Shown here one piece after another: positions 22,216-23,169 of a stretch of 23,169 bases of DNA (the first letter of the stretch is position 1; each line of letters opens with the position of its first letter). The notes beneath the pieces are model-generated. The model was not told the origin of the DNA, did not search any database, and was given only the letters and a program-made list of their open reading frames with translations. Both the position numbers and the translations under genes were made by a program. The stretch is from a virus: the IMG/VR virus record IMGVR_UViG_3300028558_000099, positions 1-23,169 of that record; one strand, given 5' to 3'.

Positions 22216-23016
22216 CGCGACAGTGATTGTCCAACAATCGCTCACCATGTCACTTGTCATGATTGAGTATGGGAGCCAGAAATAACCTCCCTCTTTCTTA
22301 CACCAATCTTTGCCCCATGAATTCCTCACAAGAAAAGCTTTCTTGATATCAGAATATCCCACGACGACCATGCAATGTCCTCCAACTTCCTCTTCGTTCT
22401 TCACGTTCGGAAATGGCATCATGCACGTAGTCTCTGTCCAATCACCCTTTTCGAAGCTCTCGTACAACGTGATACCAAAGACAATACACGCATTCGCGTC
22501 TAAACACGCTTTCATGCTGTTCAACGACTTGTTGTCTATGCGATAGTACTGAATTGCGACGTGTTGTGACGCCTCATTGTAACAGGCGATCGGAGGTTTA
22601 ATTTTGAACTTGTTCTCAACGTACGGCCACTTCACCTCATCACACACACCTTGTTTTGCAACGGATTTGATGCCATCTCTAATTTGAGCACCATCGTCAG
22701 AATTAACTGTGTGTTCAATTTCTCGCTCATTGTAGTATATGAACAATCGCGATGGAATGAAAACTTTTAACTTCTCCATTGCATAAACAAAAGCAAGAAG
22801 CGCTGAAATTCCATTTCCTGTACATGACCCAATTTGACCTTGGTCAAACACTTCGGTAAATTTAGATCGCAAGTCAACAGTCTTCGGTGCCGTTAACCCA
22901 AGCTTCACTCCGATGTTGCGAGCGAACATTGCAACGTGTTCTGGAAGCGTTGCAGATTGTATTAAATCTCGTGGATCATGTGTATCTCGAATGCACCCGT
23001 ACTTGTGATTGGCCAT
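22210..23016 (-). CDS. Papain-like (C1 family) cysteine peptidase
   Basis: A 268-residue protein with C1-type active-site motifs: VDLRSKFTEVFDQGQIGSCT (oxyanion Gln59, catalytic Cys65), EEVGGHCMVVVGYSD (His214) and LVRNSWGKDW (Asn232). It would hydrolyse peptide bonds. There is no obvious signal peptide or long propeptide; the mature-domain motif begins at about residue 46. Its place just upstream of neck genes is unusual, because prohead proteases are normally of other (serine) families. It could process virion proteins, act on host proteins during infection, or degrade surface peptides. The start ATG 23016 is preceded by TAGTTATTATTAAC, with no Shine-Dalgarno. Confidence 0.85.
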   Translation of the reverse strand: MANHKYGCIRDTHDPRDLIQSATLPEHVAMFARNIGVKLGLTAPKTVDLRSKFTEVFDQGQIGSCTGNGISALLAFVYAMEKLKVFIPSRLFIYYNEREIEHTVNSDDGAQIRDGIKSVAKQGVCDEVKWPYVENKFKIKPPIACYNEASQHVAIQYYRIDNKSLNSMKACLDANACIVFGITLYESFEKGDWTETTCMMPFPNVKNEEEVGGHCMVVVGYSDIKKAFLVRNSWGKDWCKKEGGYFWLPYSIMTSDMVSDCWTITVAK

Positions 23017-23054
23017 GTTAATAATAACTATGTTATCACAATGGGAGACTTAAA

Positions 23055-23087
23055 TAAAAACCCGCCGTGTTACAAAGCCCGACGGGT
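23055..23087 (-). terminator. Rho-independent terminator
   Basis: Minus-strand ACCCGTCG - 12-base loop - CGGCGGGT forms an 8-bp stem with one U-G wobble, followed directly by TTTTTATTTAAG. The wobble and the T-run both favour the minus strand. It would end a transcript entering from the right, about 40 bases before the peptidase gene. Confidence 0.8.
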
Positions 23088-23120
23088 ATAAGCTATTTAA
23101 ACACTCGCCAAAGTGTGCTT

Positions 23121-23168
23121 CTACGAGATTTCAGGTCCCGGCGAGAGGCATGGCGAGTTTACTATCTT
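23121..23168 (-). CDS. Possible C-terminal end of a gene entering from the right edge
   Basis: Sixteen minus-strand codons read KIVNSPCLSPGPEIS and stop at TAG 23121-23123, about 34 bases before a terminator on the same strand. A gene end is expected there, but this is too short to tell coding from chance. Confidence 0.25.
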   Translation of the reverse strand, partial: KIVNSPCLSPGPEIS

Positions 23169-23169
23169 A

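Noticed and set aside
23100-23169. Possible tRNA at the right edge
   Set aside because: The paired ends enclose only about 42 bases, with no D-arm or T-arm consensus, so a cloverleaf does not fit.
1-23169. CRISPR array, rRNA, integrase or attachment sites
   Set aside because: No regularly spaced repeats, no conserved rRNA segments and no recombinase gene were seen on either strand.

Overview
The window looks like part of a tailed-phage genome: a myovirus with a contractile, T4-type tail, probably from a large and possibly marine phage. The evidence is a long, mostly minus-strand run of structural genes with recognisable T4-type families. These are a gp19-like tail tube, two gp18-like sheath genes in tandem, a gp15-like neck/tail-completion protein, a probable neck protein, a gp26-like (T4_baseplate) hub protein with two Cys pairs, and a tape-measure protein that runs off the left edge. 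There are no rRNA or tRNA genes, no CRISPR array and no bacterial housekeeping genes. Gene density is very high, with 4-bp ATGA/GTGA overlaps.

Layout, read in the direction of minus-strand transcription (right to left). 23.1-19.8 kb: a rho-independent terminator, a papain-like cysteine peptidase, a probable neck protein, two or three small genes and one small gene broken by a frameshift; a GIY-YIG and a small HNH endonuclease lie here on the plus strand. 19.5-11.6 kb: gp15-like protein, then sheath 2 and sheath 1, each sheath gene followed by the same UACG-loop hairpin. 11.6-11.0 kb: two small genes. 10.98-8.9 kb: a plus-strand pair, a large VSR/EDxHD-like homing endonuclease and a small Cys-rich ORF. 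8.8-8.3 kb: tail tube. 8.25-7.4 kb: an HNH endonuclease. 7.2-5.55 kb: six small genes. 5.55-3.68 kb: a plus-strand cluster of a Cys-rich secreted or lipoprotein candidate, two small hypotheticals and a compact family A DNA polymerase. 3.6-1 bp: baseplate hub, possible chaperone, two small proteins and the tape measure.

The structural genes fit one late programme that builds neck, tube, sheath and hub. Four free-standing homing endonucleases (two HNH, one GIY-YIG, one VSR/EDxHD-like) sit beside these conserved genes, as the seg and mob genes do in T4. Three of them (the tube-flanking pair and the GIY-YIG) look more A/T-rich than the structural genes.

The observation I rate highest is a shared N-terminal peptide, roughly M-x-L-T-x-x-x-L-R-x-x-I-x-E-E, on five otherwise dissimilar small minus-strand proteins between 5.5 and 11.6 kb. 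Each copy contains I-x-E, which matches the consensus of the T4 prohead protease and resembles the T4 capsid-targeting peptide. It may mark a set of packaged internal virion proteins; this is inference. Other points of note: a family A polymerase domain with no visible exonuclease, Ile where E. coli Pol I has Phe762, and HDA instead of HDE in motif C; tandem paralogous sheath genes; and two homing endonucleases with the same N-terminal DNA-binding modules joined to different nuclease domains.
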